A stretch of DNA of 22,582 nucleotides from UBA6921 sp031363085 (GTDB lineage Bacteria; Pseudomonadota; Gammaproteobacteria; SG8-11), in NCBI GenBank assembly GCA_031363085.1, contig JANLTU010000193.1, positions 1 through 22,582 on the forward strand. Direction: 5' to 3'. Both the position numbers and the translations under genes were made by a program. The notes beneath the pieces were generated by a model. The model searched no databases and was not told the origin of the DNA. It was given only the letters and a program-made list of their open reading frames with translations. This document shows positions 8,026 to 14,491 of the stretch, in pieces (positions within the stretch are counted from its first letter, which is position 1; every line of letters starts with the position of its first letter).

Positions 8026-8310
8026 ATGAATACGGTTCGTAAATTATCGGGCTCTGTGCTCGCCGCCGCAGCGGCAGGAATGTTGCTGGCCGGATGTGCC
8101 ACCAGCGGCGCCATGGGCAAAAGCGGAGCTATGGCGGAGAGCGGCACGATGGAAGCCAAAGTCCATTGCACCGGCGTCAACGCCTGCAAAGGGCAAACCG
8201 CCTGCAAGAGCGCAAGCAACGAATGCAAGGGTCAAAACAGTTGCAAGGGTAAAGGCTTCCTGGCCCTGACCAAGCCGGACTGTGCAGCCAAGGGCGGCAC
8301 GGTTATTTAA
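8026..8310 (+). CDS. Cys-rich bufferin-like (BufA2-type?) lipoprotein
   Basis: 94 aa, with GAGG at 8014-8017. A signal peptide ends in the lipobox LAGC (C24), followed by a Gly/Met/Ser linker. The C-terminal domain has regularly spaced cysteines C48, C54, C60, C67, C73 and C86 in 'VHCTGVNACKG', 'ACKSASNECKG', 'QNSCKGKGF' and a closing 'DCAAKGGT'. This pattern matches the small periplasmic proteins now called bufferin-type metallophores, which in several cases are RiPPs modified by a DUF692/MNIO enzyme and bind copper. Family recall is moderate. No DUF692 or DUF2063 gene is in the window, and the lipobox is a notable variation. The divergent OmpR-type system and the phased repeats upstream suggest stress-induced expression. 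Confidence 0.7.
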   Translation: MNTVRKLSGSVLAAAAAGMLLAGCATSGAMGKSGAMAESGTMEAKVHCTGVNACKGQTACKSASNECKGQNSCKGKGFLALTKPDCAAKGGTVI

Positions 8311-8337
8311 ACGGGGTGGTTGCATTGCTCACGACGC

Positions 8338-8381
8338 TGTGACGAAAGCTTGATAGTTTCGTGATCAGCGCGTGACAAGTG
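8338..8381 (+). promoter_or_regulatory. Array of four 11-bp direct repeats upstream of the DUF7482-like gene
   Basis: Units start at 8338, 8349, 8360 and 8371: TGTGACGAAAG, CTTGATAGTTT, CGTGATCAGCG and CGTGACAAGTG. Phase and core match the arrays at 7853-7923 and 10482-10525. The array ends 82 bp before the ATG of the next gene and just before a strong leader hairpin, so it probably overlaps or lies next to the promoter. Confidence 0.72.
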
Positions 8382-8395
8382 CGGAACAACCTGAC

Positions 8396-8438
8396 GGGCG
8401 TCTGCGTTGAGGGTCAACGACTCTCGATACAGACGCCC
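8396..8438 (+). other. Nested hairpin in the leader of the DUF7482-like gene
   Basis: GGGCGTCTG (8396-8404) pairs perfectly with CAGACGCCC (8430-8438). Inside it CGTTGA (8405-8410) pairs with TCAACG (8414-8419) around a GGG loop, leaving a 10-nt unpaired segment. The U-rich run that follows (ATTCTATTTTAC) could make it a weak terminator for the upstream lipoprotein mRNA. Alternatively it is a 5'-stabilising or attenuator structure in the 8464 mRNA. It matches no riboswitch known to me. Confidence 0.5.
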
Positions 8439-8463
8439 ATTCTATTTTACTTAAGGAGAATAT

Positions 8464-9426
8464 ATGAAAAGAACCCTGTCTCGACAAATAAGTGTGTTTC
8501 TGGCGTTGTCGTTGCTGGCGCTCACCGGCGCAGCGGAAGCACGCGGCAAGATCACGATGCCGTTAGTGAAAGGATTTTATGACGGGCAGGAAATCTACTA
8601 CATCAATACAGAAGCTTCGGATGCGGGTGTCGCTGCTGCGGACGGCACGACCTTCGTGCCGAAACTCACCAATGCAATTGCCGTGGGGGCGACTGCGGAT
8701 TTATTCCATGTCACCAACTTTGCTCAACCTAATATTGTGGATTCGGTGCCCAATCCGCTTGGCCCCAATAACACAGTGACGGATTACAGCCCGCTGTGGC
8801 TGGTGCATTTGGTTACCTGGCAAGCCGGTTTCACGCCGCAGGCACTGACTTCGGAACAAGCGGTGATCGCAGCACGGGATGCCGGCATGGTCACTGTGAC
8901 CGCCACGGATATTGTCGTTAACTGCGCCGTCATGGTTACGCCTTGGAGCCAATTCCCCGGCGCCACCGAGATTGAAATAGAAACCGGTGCACAGGAAATC
9001 AGCACGATTACGCTGCCGTTGATCAAAGGCTATGTGAACGGCATGGACGTGCTCTACATCAACACTGAAGCGTCGGATAAAAATGTCGCGATTGCGGACA
9101 ACACCACCTTCGCACCGAAGCTGATGTACGCACACGCCAGCGGTGCCGAAGCGGATATTTTTCCGGTGTTCGGTAAGGCCCACCCGGCACAACATAACGT
9201 GATCGATTCCATTCCCACCCCCGTCGGCCCGACCAATACCGATCCGCAATACAGCCCGCTGTGGGATGTGGTGCCGGTGCAATTCGTAAATCAGTCCATG
9301 GCCACCTATCCGTTGCTCCGCTCCGTCGCCATGATTAACGATATGAAGGCGCGCGGCGCAGTCACTGTTGGGCCGGAGCCAGGTATTATCGTTAATTGCC
9401 CGGTGGTGCGCACACCGAAACGCTAG
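8464..9426 (+). CDS. Secreted protein with two tandem DUF7482-like domains
   Basis: 320 aa with AAGGAG at 8453-8458. A Sec signal peptide (residues ~1-27, ending AEARG) is followed by two homologous halves, about residues 30-160 and 182-318. Paired landmarks are 'TMPLVKGFYDGQEIYYINTEASD' with 'TLPLIKGYVNGMDVLYINTEASD', 'TTFVPKL' with 'TTFAPKL', 'NIVDSVPNPLGP' with 'NVIDSIPTPVGP', 'YSPLW' in both, and 'DIVVNCAVMVTP' with 'GIIVNCPVVRTP'. This is the DUF7482 pattern, normally present once per protein, so an internal duplication is evident. The cysteine in each 'VNC' could form an inter-domain disulfide. The biochemical function of the family is not known. Phased CGTGA repeats and a leader hairpin lie upstream; a strong terminator follows. 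Confidence 0.8.
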   Translation: MKRTLSRQISVFLALSLLALTGAAEARGKITMPLVKGFYDGQEIYYINTEASDAGVAAADGTTFVPKLTNAIAVGATADLFHVTNFAQPNIVDSVPNPLGPNNTVTDYSPLWLVHLVTWQAGFTPQALTSEQAVIAARDAGMVTVTATDIVVNCAVMVTPWSQFPGATEIEIETGAQEISTITLPLIKGYVNGMDVLYINTEASDKNVAIADNTTFAPKLMYAHASGAEADIFPVFGKAHPAQHNVIDSIPTPVGPTNTDPQYSPLWDVVPVQFVNQSMATYPLLRSVAMINDMKARGAVTVGPEPGIIVNCPVVRTPKR

Positions 9427-9462
9427 TTAAAAAAATACGTAACCGAAGTATTTGTTTATTTT

Positions 9463-9491
9463 AAAAAGCCCGGCATTGCCGGGCTTTTTTT
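9463..9491. terminator. Rho-independent terminator, probably bidirectional
   Basis: The perfect stem GCCCGGC / GCCGGGC (9468-9474, 9478-9484) with an ATT loop is flanked by A5 on the left and T7 on the right, so it can terminate both the plus-strand 8464 gene and the convergent minus-strand DUF547 gene ending at 9505. Confidence 0.9.
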
Positions 9492-9504
9492 GCTTCCGCA
9501 TCGA

Positions 9505-10317
9505 CTAGCGACCGCCGTCATTAAGCGACCAGTCGTAGTCAAGAAATGTGATGGGGATCGATTTAGCGCGGAGCTTCGTCTGCACCTGTGGGTCGCCGGC
9601 TAAGCTCTGGGCATAACGCGCAAACACCTCTTCGATACTCCGCAACCCTTGGTAGCCTTTCTCAAAATCTTCCCTGAACCATTTGAAAATTGAAGACACC
9701 TCAAGCTTGCCATCGCGGTAGCGATTGCGGGTTTTATCGCTCACAAAGCGTCGCATGCCGTCTTCCAACTGCGCGTCGAGTTGCGTGACAGTGAAGGCTT
9801 CGGGCCGCAGCGCCGGACAACCGATGGATGCGCAGACGATAGCGGTGTGTATACGCGGATCCTGATAGCGCGCCCGCAACATATCGTGCTCGATCCAGTC
9901 CAGATGATGTTGTGCACCCAGCAGCATGAAGAATTCCTGCTTCCACGGCGATTCGAAAATGCTGCCTAAATCTTTGATCGAACGCAGGTCAGGATACTTC
10001 GTCAGGATCAGATCAACGGTCAATGCATTGTAGGCGTTGATCAAAAACGCCATTTGTTGACTTTTATTCCATTGGTCAAATTCGGCTTGGCTGACGGCGG
10101 CAAGCTCACCGAGTACCTGCGTGCGCAATGCGGTGTCTTTCTTTACGCCGGCGTAGTCAACGCGACTTTGAACATTATCCGGCAACCAGCGCACATGCTT
10201 TTTCACAATTGAATTCCACGCGGCGTAATCGTGATCGAAAGGTTTTCGGTCGGCGGCGGACACCGGCGCAAGCAGGGTAGTAATCACAACAAGCCATCTC
10301 AAGGTCATAACGATCAT
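9505..10317 (-). CDS. DUF547 family secreted protein
   Basis: 270 aa from the ATG at 10317, chosen because ACGAGG lies 9 nt upstream and the product then begins directly with a signal peptide ('MTLRWLVVITTLLAPVSA-ADRK'). Longer in-frame starts exist up to 10371. DUF547 landmarks are clear: 'RVDYAGVKKD', 'FLINAYNALTVDLIL', 'SIKDLGS...PWKQEFF', 'DWIEHDMLR', 'IHTAIVCASIGCPALRPEAF', 'SSIFKWFREDFE' and the terminal 'ITFLDYDWSLND'. The domain is related by some to papain/transglutaminase-like folds, but no reaction is established. It is divergent from the ECF sigma operon; the shared intergenic region holds phased CGTGA repeats, so either or both may be in the same regulon. Confidence 0.87.
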   Translation of the reverse strand: MIVMTLRWLVVITTLLAPVSAADRKPFDHDYAAWNSIVKKHVRWLPDNVQSRVDYAGVKKDTALRTQVLGELAAVSQAEFDQWNKSQQMAFLINAYNALTVDLILTKYPDLRSIKDLGSIFESPWKQEFFMLLGAQHHLDWIEHDMLRARYQDPRIHTAIVCASIGCPALRPEAFTVTQLDAQLEDGMRRFVSDKTRNRYRDGKLEVSSIFKWFREDFEKGYQGLRSIEEVFARYAQSLAGDPQVQTKLRAKSIPITFLDYDWSLNDGGR

Positions 10318-10481
10318 CGCGCGCATCCTCGTAACTAGCATTTTATAAATTGAATTGAAGTGGTCGGCCAAGATATTTGTTCCAGGCCGCCGTCAGAGGC
10401 TATGTCGTAAGGCGCCTGCCATTCCTTACAGGCGGGTTGCAAATCTGCCGTTGAACCTGCCGACCGGACCACAACGTGGTG

Positions 10482-10525
10482 CGTGACACTTTCTTGTAAC
10501 TTTCGTGAAACTTCCGTGACGGCCG
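10482..10525 (+). promoter_or_regulatory. Array of four 11-bp direct repeats upstream of the ECF sigma operon
   Basis: Units begin at 10482, 10493, 10504 and 10515: CGTGACACTTT, CTTGTAACTTT, CGTGAAACTTC and CGTGACGGCCG. Three of four have the exact CGTGA core and all are in 11-bp phase; the CTTT/CTTC ending is shared by three. The array is 47 bp before the GTG start of the sigma gene and about 165 bp upstream of the divergent DUF547 gene. Its orientation is the same as the sigma gene. Confidence 0.72.
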
Positions 10526-10571
10526 GCTGCGAGACTGAACGTCGTTAATAAAATCTAAAAGGTCAAGCGCC

Positions 10572-11198
10572 GTGCACAAGAAATTTTCCGAGGCGCCGCA
10601 ACACGCCAGCCGGGCTGATGCAATGGCACTGCTGCTTTCTGCGGATTTTCTTCGCTCCATGGTGCGTTTCGCGCGTCGACGTTTGGCAGATGACGCGAGT
10701 GCGCAAGATGCGGTTCAGGAAACCATCCTGGCCTTGCTGCGCGGCCACGCCGATTTTCGCGGTGAGAGCAGCTTCAGCAATTACGCGTTTGCGGTGTTGC
10801 GGCACAAAGTGGTGGACATCATTCGCGAGCGCGTGCGCTACGTGCGGCCGGCGTGGACCCATCAAGACGAAACTGAAATCGACTCATTCGACCCCGCTGA
10901 AACGCCGGCTCACTATCGGCAAGCGCCATTCGAGGCGATGGATAAGGAGTCGCAGATTGACACTATTGCACTGAAGCAAGCGTTAGCGTTGGCACTGCAA
11001 TCGCTTTCGTCCCGCAGCCGTCAAATCATCATGTTGCGCGAGTGGTTCGGGTTCGGTTTGGACGAGATCAGTCGACGTTTTGATATCACGCCGGGGAATG
11101 CTTCAGTGATTCTCAGCCGCGCCAAACACCAACTTCGCACCTGCCTGTCCGGACAAGGTTACGGCCCACAAAGTCACAACGAAGCGCGACATGTTTAA
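10572..11198 (+). CDS. ECF-type sigma-70 family RNA polymerase sigma factor
   Basis: 208 aa. The GTG start at 10572 has AAAAGG 9 nt upstream; a shorter ATG form (10621) would cut into region 2. Sigma region 2 spans about residues 20-95 ('FLRSMVRFARRRLADDASAQDAVQETILALL', 'SSFSNYAFAVLRHKVVDIIRER'). A variable 45-aa linker rich in acidic residues follows. Region 4 is at about 135-195 ('LSSRSRQIIMLREWFGFGLDEISRRF', 'NASVILSRAKHQLRTCL'). Regions 1.2 and 3 are missing, as in ECF sigmas. No anti-sigma gene follows; instead the stop overlaps a glycosyltransferase gene by 8 bp. A phased repeat array just upstream suggests that a response regulator controls its transcription, which might replace anti-sigma control. 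Confidence 0.9.
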   Translation: MHKKFSEAPQHASRADAMALLLSADFLRSMVRFARRRLADDASAQDAVQETILALLRGHADFRGESSFSNYAFAVLRHKVVDIIRERVRYVRPAWTHQDETEIDSFDPAETPAHYRQAPFEAMDKESQIDTIALKQALALALQSLSSRSRQIIMLREWFGFGLDEISRRFDITPGNASVILSRAKHQLRTCLSGQGYGPQSHNEARHV

Positions 11199-11931
11199 GG
11201 GCCGCACGGTGTGCGCCATTGTGCCGGCACTCGACGAAGCTGAAGCCATCGGCGGTGTCGTCATCGGCTTGCGCGCATTACGCAACGACAGCGGCGAGCC
11301 GCTGCTGGATCACGTGATTGTCGCCGACAACGGCTCGACCGATGGCACCGGCGCACTGGCCCGAGCCGCCGGCGCAAGCGTCGTTGCGGAAGCGCGCCGT
11401 GGCTACGGCTACGCCTGCATGGCCGGCATCAACGCAGCGAGCGAAGCGGACATTCTGCTGTTCGTCGACGGTGACCATTCCGTGCTGCCGCAAGAAACCT
11501 GCGCGTTGCTGGCCGCACTCGACCGGGGCGCCGATCTTGTCATCGGTGCACGCCACCATGCCGAAGCGGGCGCGATGACATTGCCGCAGCGTTTCGGCAA
11601 TGGGCTTGCCTGTCGTCTGGCGCGCCTGATCTGGAACGTACCGATGTCCGATCTGGGCCCGTTCCGTGCCCTGCGAAAAACCGTGTTCGATCAACTCGAC
11701 ATGCAGGACATGACCTATGGCTGGACGGTTGAAATGCAGCTTAAGGCTTTTCAACGCGGCCAACGCGTGGTCGAGGTACCGGTCTCGGTGCGCTGTCGCC
11801 TCGGGCATTCGAAAGTCAGTGGCACCGTGCGTGGCGTGATCGGCGCGGGTGTTGGCATTTTTTCAATGATCGCCAAGCTCTGGTGGCAGGGACGCAGTCG
11901 TACCACCGGTCACCGGGTTGGGCGTGTGTAG
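11191..11931 (+). CDS. Family 2 glycosyltransferase (polyprenyl-phosphate sugar synthase-like)
   Basis: 246 aa, GT-A fold. The N-terminal nucleotide-binding strand is 'CAIVPALDEAEAIGGVV', followed by 'VIVADNGSTDGTGALARAAGASVV' and 'RRGYGYACMAGINAA'. The metal/nucleotide-binding DxD is 'FVDGDHS' (D93, D95). Further on are 'DLVIGARHH', 'PMSDLGPFRALRK' and 'YGWTVEMQLKA', typical of soluble dolichol/undecaprenyl-phosphate sugar synthases. There is no obvious C-terminal membrane anchor. It overlaps the sigma gene by 8 bp. A polytopic GT-C enzyme three genes downstream could use its lipid-linked sugar product. Exact sugar and acceptor are unknown. Confidence 0.87.
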   Translation: MFKGRTVCAIVPALDEAEAIGGVVIGLRALRNDSGEPLLDHVIVADNGSTDGTGALARAAGASVVAEARRGYGYACMAGINAASEADILLFVDGDHSVLPQETCALLAALDRGADLVIGARHHAEAGAMTLPQRFGNGLACRLARLIWNVPMSDLGPFRALRKTVFDQLDMQDMTYGWTVEMQLKAFQRGQRVVEVPVSVRCRLGHSKVSGTVRGVIGAGVGIFSMIAKLWWQGRSRTTGHRVGRV

Positions 11932-12001
11932 GTGGTATGGGTGAGTCGCAATCGCGGCTCGTGCTTGATAACTGGTTGTTTAACTTTTTAAGGGGATTGC
12001 T

Positions 12002-12304
12002 ATGACACTTCCTTCCTTCGGGAAATATGGGTTTGCGCTGGTGTTGCCATTTATGGTCAGCACCGCGTTGGCCTCGGGTTCGGATTCGTTCGGTGGCGGT
12101 TTGTCGGGCGAGCAGGCGCAGTACAACACCGGCAAGGCGGTATACGCGCAGAAGCTCGCCTGCCCCGAGTGCGCGCTCGCCGGCAAGACGCTCGACAAAA
12201 CTCAGGCGCAACAAGTGCTCACTGATACTGGCTTGACCGCCAAGCTTGCAGAGGACGAGCGCGCCGCACTGACGACTTATCTGAAACTGCGTTTCAAGCT
12301 TTAA
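12002..12304 (+). CDS. Small periplasmic cytochrome c-like protein lacking the haem His (CPEC motif)
   Basis: 100 aa with an AGGGG site before the ATG. The signal peptide ends at ALA (residue 25). The mature part 'YNTGKAVYAQKLACPECALAGKTLD' aligns by eye with the start of a small cytochrome c ('GKxxYxxxCxxCHxxxG'), but position 58 is Ala where the axial His should be, so covalent c-type haem is not expected. C54 and C57 could form a redox disulfide or bind metal. The rest ('QAQQVLTDTGLTAKLAEDERAALTTYLKLRF') resembles the C-terminal helix of cytochrome c. It lies 13 bp before an outer-membrane barrel gene. Its function is unknown; the cytochrome relationship is inference. Confidence 0.7.
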   Translation: MTLPSFGKYGFALVLPFMVSTALASGSDSFGGGLSGEQAQYNTGKAVYAQKLACPECALAGKTLDKTQAQQVLTDTGLTAKLAEDERAALTTYLKLRFKL

Positions 12305-12317
12305 GACAGAGGACTCA

Positions 12318-13136
12318 ATGATGAAGAAGAAGATTGTTGTCGCCGTGATGATGGCGTTGCCGGTAGTTGCTGCCGCCGACGGTTCTCCATGGCTGCCCGT
12401 GCCCGGATCGACCCAGGTGTCGGTCGGTTATGTGAATCAAACCGGTAACGAGTTTTATCTGGGCACCGAAAAAATGCCGCTGCCTGAAGACCTCAAGCAA
12501 GACACTTATTCCATCGGCGCGCAATATGGTTTGACCGACGAGCTCGCCATCGACGCGCAATTGAACTATGCCCGTATCAGCTTCGGTTCCGAAAGCGAGT
12601 CGGCACTGGGTGATTCAAGCATCGGCGTCAACTGGCGTGCGTATGATGAATTTGAGCACGCCATGGCCCCCACGGTGACACTACGCGCGGCGGCACTCAT
12701 TGCCGGCAACTACGACGTCGGCAAGCTCGACGCCATCGGTGACGGTGCTTCGGGTGTTGAACTCTCAGTGCTCGCGGGAAAATACCTGACGCCGAAGCTC
12801 ACCATCGCCGGCGAACTGGGCTACCGCTATCGTAGCGGCGATGTACCAAACGATATTTGGTTCGGCGCCAACGTGGGCTATTCACTCGCCTCCTTCGTTT
12901 CACTCTCGGCCGGCTACAGCGCGACGCGTTCACAAGGCGATCTGGATATCGGCGGCCCCGGTTTCTCGCCAGATCGCTTTCCTGAAGTGCGGGAAGACCG
13001 TGACCTGATCAAGGTCGGCGCATCCTTCACCGTTGCTCCGCGTACCAGTCTCAACATTAATTACGGCACGGTGGTCTCTGGCCGCAATACGACCAAAGCA
13101 AATCTGTGGGGATTCTCGGTCGCGACTTCGTTCTAA
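12318..13136 (+). CDS. Outer-membrane beta-barrel (porin-like) protein
   Basis: 272 aa with AGAGG 5 nt before the ATG. A signal peptide (residues ~1-20, 'VMMALPVVAAA-DGSP') precedes alternating amphipathic strands such as 'STQVSVGYVNQTGNEFYLG', 'DTYSIGAQYGLTDELAIDAQLNYARISF', 'GVELSVLAGKYLTPKLTIAGELGYRY' and 'NVGYSLASFVSLSAGYSATRS'. The protein ends in a terminal Phe ('GFSVATSF'), the BAM recognition signature. No specific family recognised. It is probably co-transcribed with the upstream CPEC protein and the ECF sigma/glycosyltransferase genes, and could form a pore for, or be a target of, that system. Confidence 0.78.
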   Translation: MMKKKIVVAVMMALPVVAAADGSPWLPVPGSTQVSVGYVNQTGNEFYLGTEKMPLPEDLKQDTYSIGAQYGLTDELAIDAQLNYARISFGSESESALGDSSIGVNWRAYDEFEHAMAPTVTLRAAALIAGNYDVGKLDAIGDGASGVELSVLAGKYLTPKLTIAGELGYRYRSGDVPNDIWFGANVGYSLASFVSLSAGYSATRSQGDLDIGGPGFSPDRFPEVREDRDLIKVGASFTVAPRTSLNINYGTVVSGRNTTKANLWGFSVATSF

Positions 13137-13168
13137 GTGGCCTCAACCCGTGAACAGAGTGAGCACGG

Positions 13169-14491
13169 ATGAGACTCGTGATCTCAGGGATGCTCGTGGG
13201 CACCACCGGCTTGGTTGTGTCCTCGTATTTGGGGACCGGTGCCCAGCTCGCCAGCGTCACGCTGGCGAGCTTATTGGGCGCGCTGCTGGCCATCCACATC
13301 GTCCGCGCGGCGCACTTCGAACACCTGCAATTCAAAACGGTGTTGGCGCTCGCACTCACCGCGCATCTGGTGGCGCTGCTGGGAACACCAATCCTCGAAG
13401 ACGACCACTACCGCTACTTGTGGGATGCGTTTCGCTTTGCCCATGACGGCACGCCCTACGGTGCCGCGCCGGCAGCGTTTTTCGACGACGCAACGGTGCC
13501 GCCGCTGTTTCAAAACCTACTCAACTTTATCAACTACCCGGATATTCCGACCATCTACGGACCGGTGTTGCAAGTCTTGTTTCTCATCGGCTATCTAATC
13601 GCCCCCGGTAAAGTGGCCGCGTTACAGGGACTGAATCTGCTTGTAAGTCTGGCAACGCTGGTGTTACTGGCACGCTGCGGTGCCAAACCGCGCTGGCTGC
13701 TGCTCTATGCCATCAGCCCGCTGGTTTTAAAGGAGGCGGTGATCACCGCACATCCCGATGCGCTCACTGGATTTTTGGCACTGGCGGCATTTGCGGTGGG
13801 TGGCCGACGTCTCCCGTGGATCGCGGGGCTGCTGTTGGGTCTTGCCGTTGCCAGCAAGGTATCGGTCGCACTCCTGGTGCCGTTCCTGTGGGTGCGCGGC
13901 GGAGCGCGTGCGGTTGCCGCTACCGGCATCACGCTGGTGGCGTGCTATCTCCCGTTCTTGATCTTGTCCGGCAGCGATATTCCCACGCTGTCACAATTTG
14001 CACAGAACTGGCGCTTCAATCCACTGCTGTATGCAGTGCTGGAACAGTTCACCGGCCCATCGGCCGGGCGGTTGCTGGCGGGAATCGCGATCATGGTGAT
14101 TGCCATCGGCCTCTACTGGCGCGATGCTCGTTACGGTGTTACGCGACCGAAAATACCCCCGGCGGATGCGGTGCTGGGCACGCTGCTGTTATTCTCACCG
14201 GTAGTCAACCCCTGGTACTTGCTTTGGCTGTTGCCGTTCGCGGTGCTACGACCCTCGCGCACCGTATGGGCGGCAACATTTCTGTTGCCGCTTTCTTATT
14301 GGAACGGAACGCATTGGGCGGCTCTAAACAGCCACGCGTTCGACCTGCCAATGGCCGTGACGCTGGTTGAGATCGCCGTGCTGGCGAGCGCCGCGTTACT
14401 TGATCGGGCTCGCCCGCTACCGTCAGAGCGCATTTCCAAGCTCAGTCCATCTTCGGCAACTCGCCGCGCAACGCCAGCAGAAATGCTTTGA
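13169..14491 (+). CDS. Polytopic GT-C (GT87/mannosyltransferase-like) membrane glycosyltransferase
   Basis: 440 aa with about 10-12 membrane helices. The first periplasmic loop has 'ILEDDHYRYLWDAFRFAHDGTPYG', an acidic motif followed by R-Y-x-W-D typical of polyprenol-phosphate-dependent GT-C enzymes. Also characteristic are 'YPDIPTIYGPVLQVLF', 'AVITAHPDALTGFLAL', 'ASKVSVALLVPFLW' and 'FSPVVNPWYLLWLLPFA'. It would transfer a sugar from a lipid carrier in the periplasm, matching the GT2 synthase upstream in the same run. The ribosome-binding site is weak. The last 50 bp overlap the 3' end of the convergent peroxidase gene, and the C-terminal tail there is low-complexity Ser/Arg. Substrate unknown. 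Confidence 0.8.
   Translation: MRLVISGMLVGTTGLVVSSYLGTGAQLASVTLASLLGALLAIHIVRAAHFEHLQFKTVLALALTAHLVALLGTPILEDDHYRYLWDAFRFAHDGTPYGAAPAAFFDDATVPPLFQNLLNFINYPDIPTIYGPVLQVLFLIGYLIAPGKVAALQGLNLLVSLATLVLLARCGAKPRWLLLYAISPLVLKEAVITAHPDALTGFLALAAFAVGGRRLPWIAGLLLGLAVASKVSVALLVPFLWVRGGARAVAATGITLVACYLPFLILSGSDIPTLSQFAQNWRFNPLLYAVLEQFTGPSAGRLLAGIAIMVIAIGLYWRDARYGVTRPKIPPADAVLGTLLLFSPVVNPWYLLWLLPFAVLRPSRTVWAATFLLPLSYWNGTHWAALNSHAFDLPMAVTLVEIAVLASAALLDRARPLPSERISKLSPSSATRRATPAEML

Noticed and set aside
7788..8228. Minus-strand frame spanning the lipoprotein gene and the divergent promoter
   Set aside because: It runs through the phased repeats and is antisense to a clear lipoprotein; no family features.
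10413..10434. CGCCTG/CAGGCG inverted repeat as a terminator
   Set aside because: Only six base pairs, no T-run, and located in a divergent promoter region.
10400..10660. Minus-strand frame between the DUF547 and sigma genes
   Set aside because: It crosses the phased repeat array and the sigma start; composition is not protein-like.
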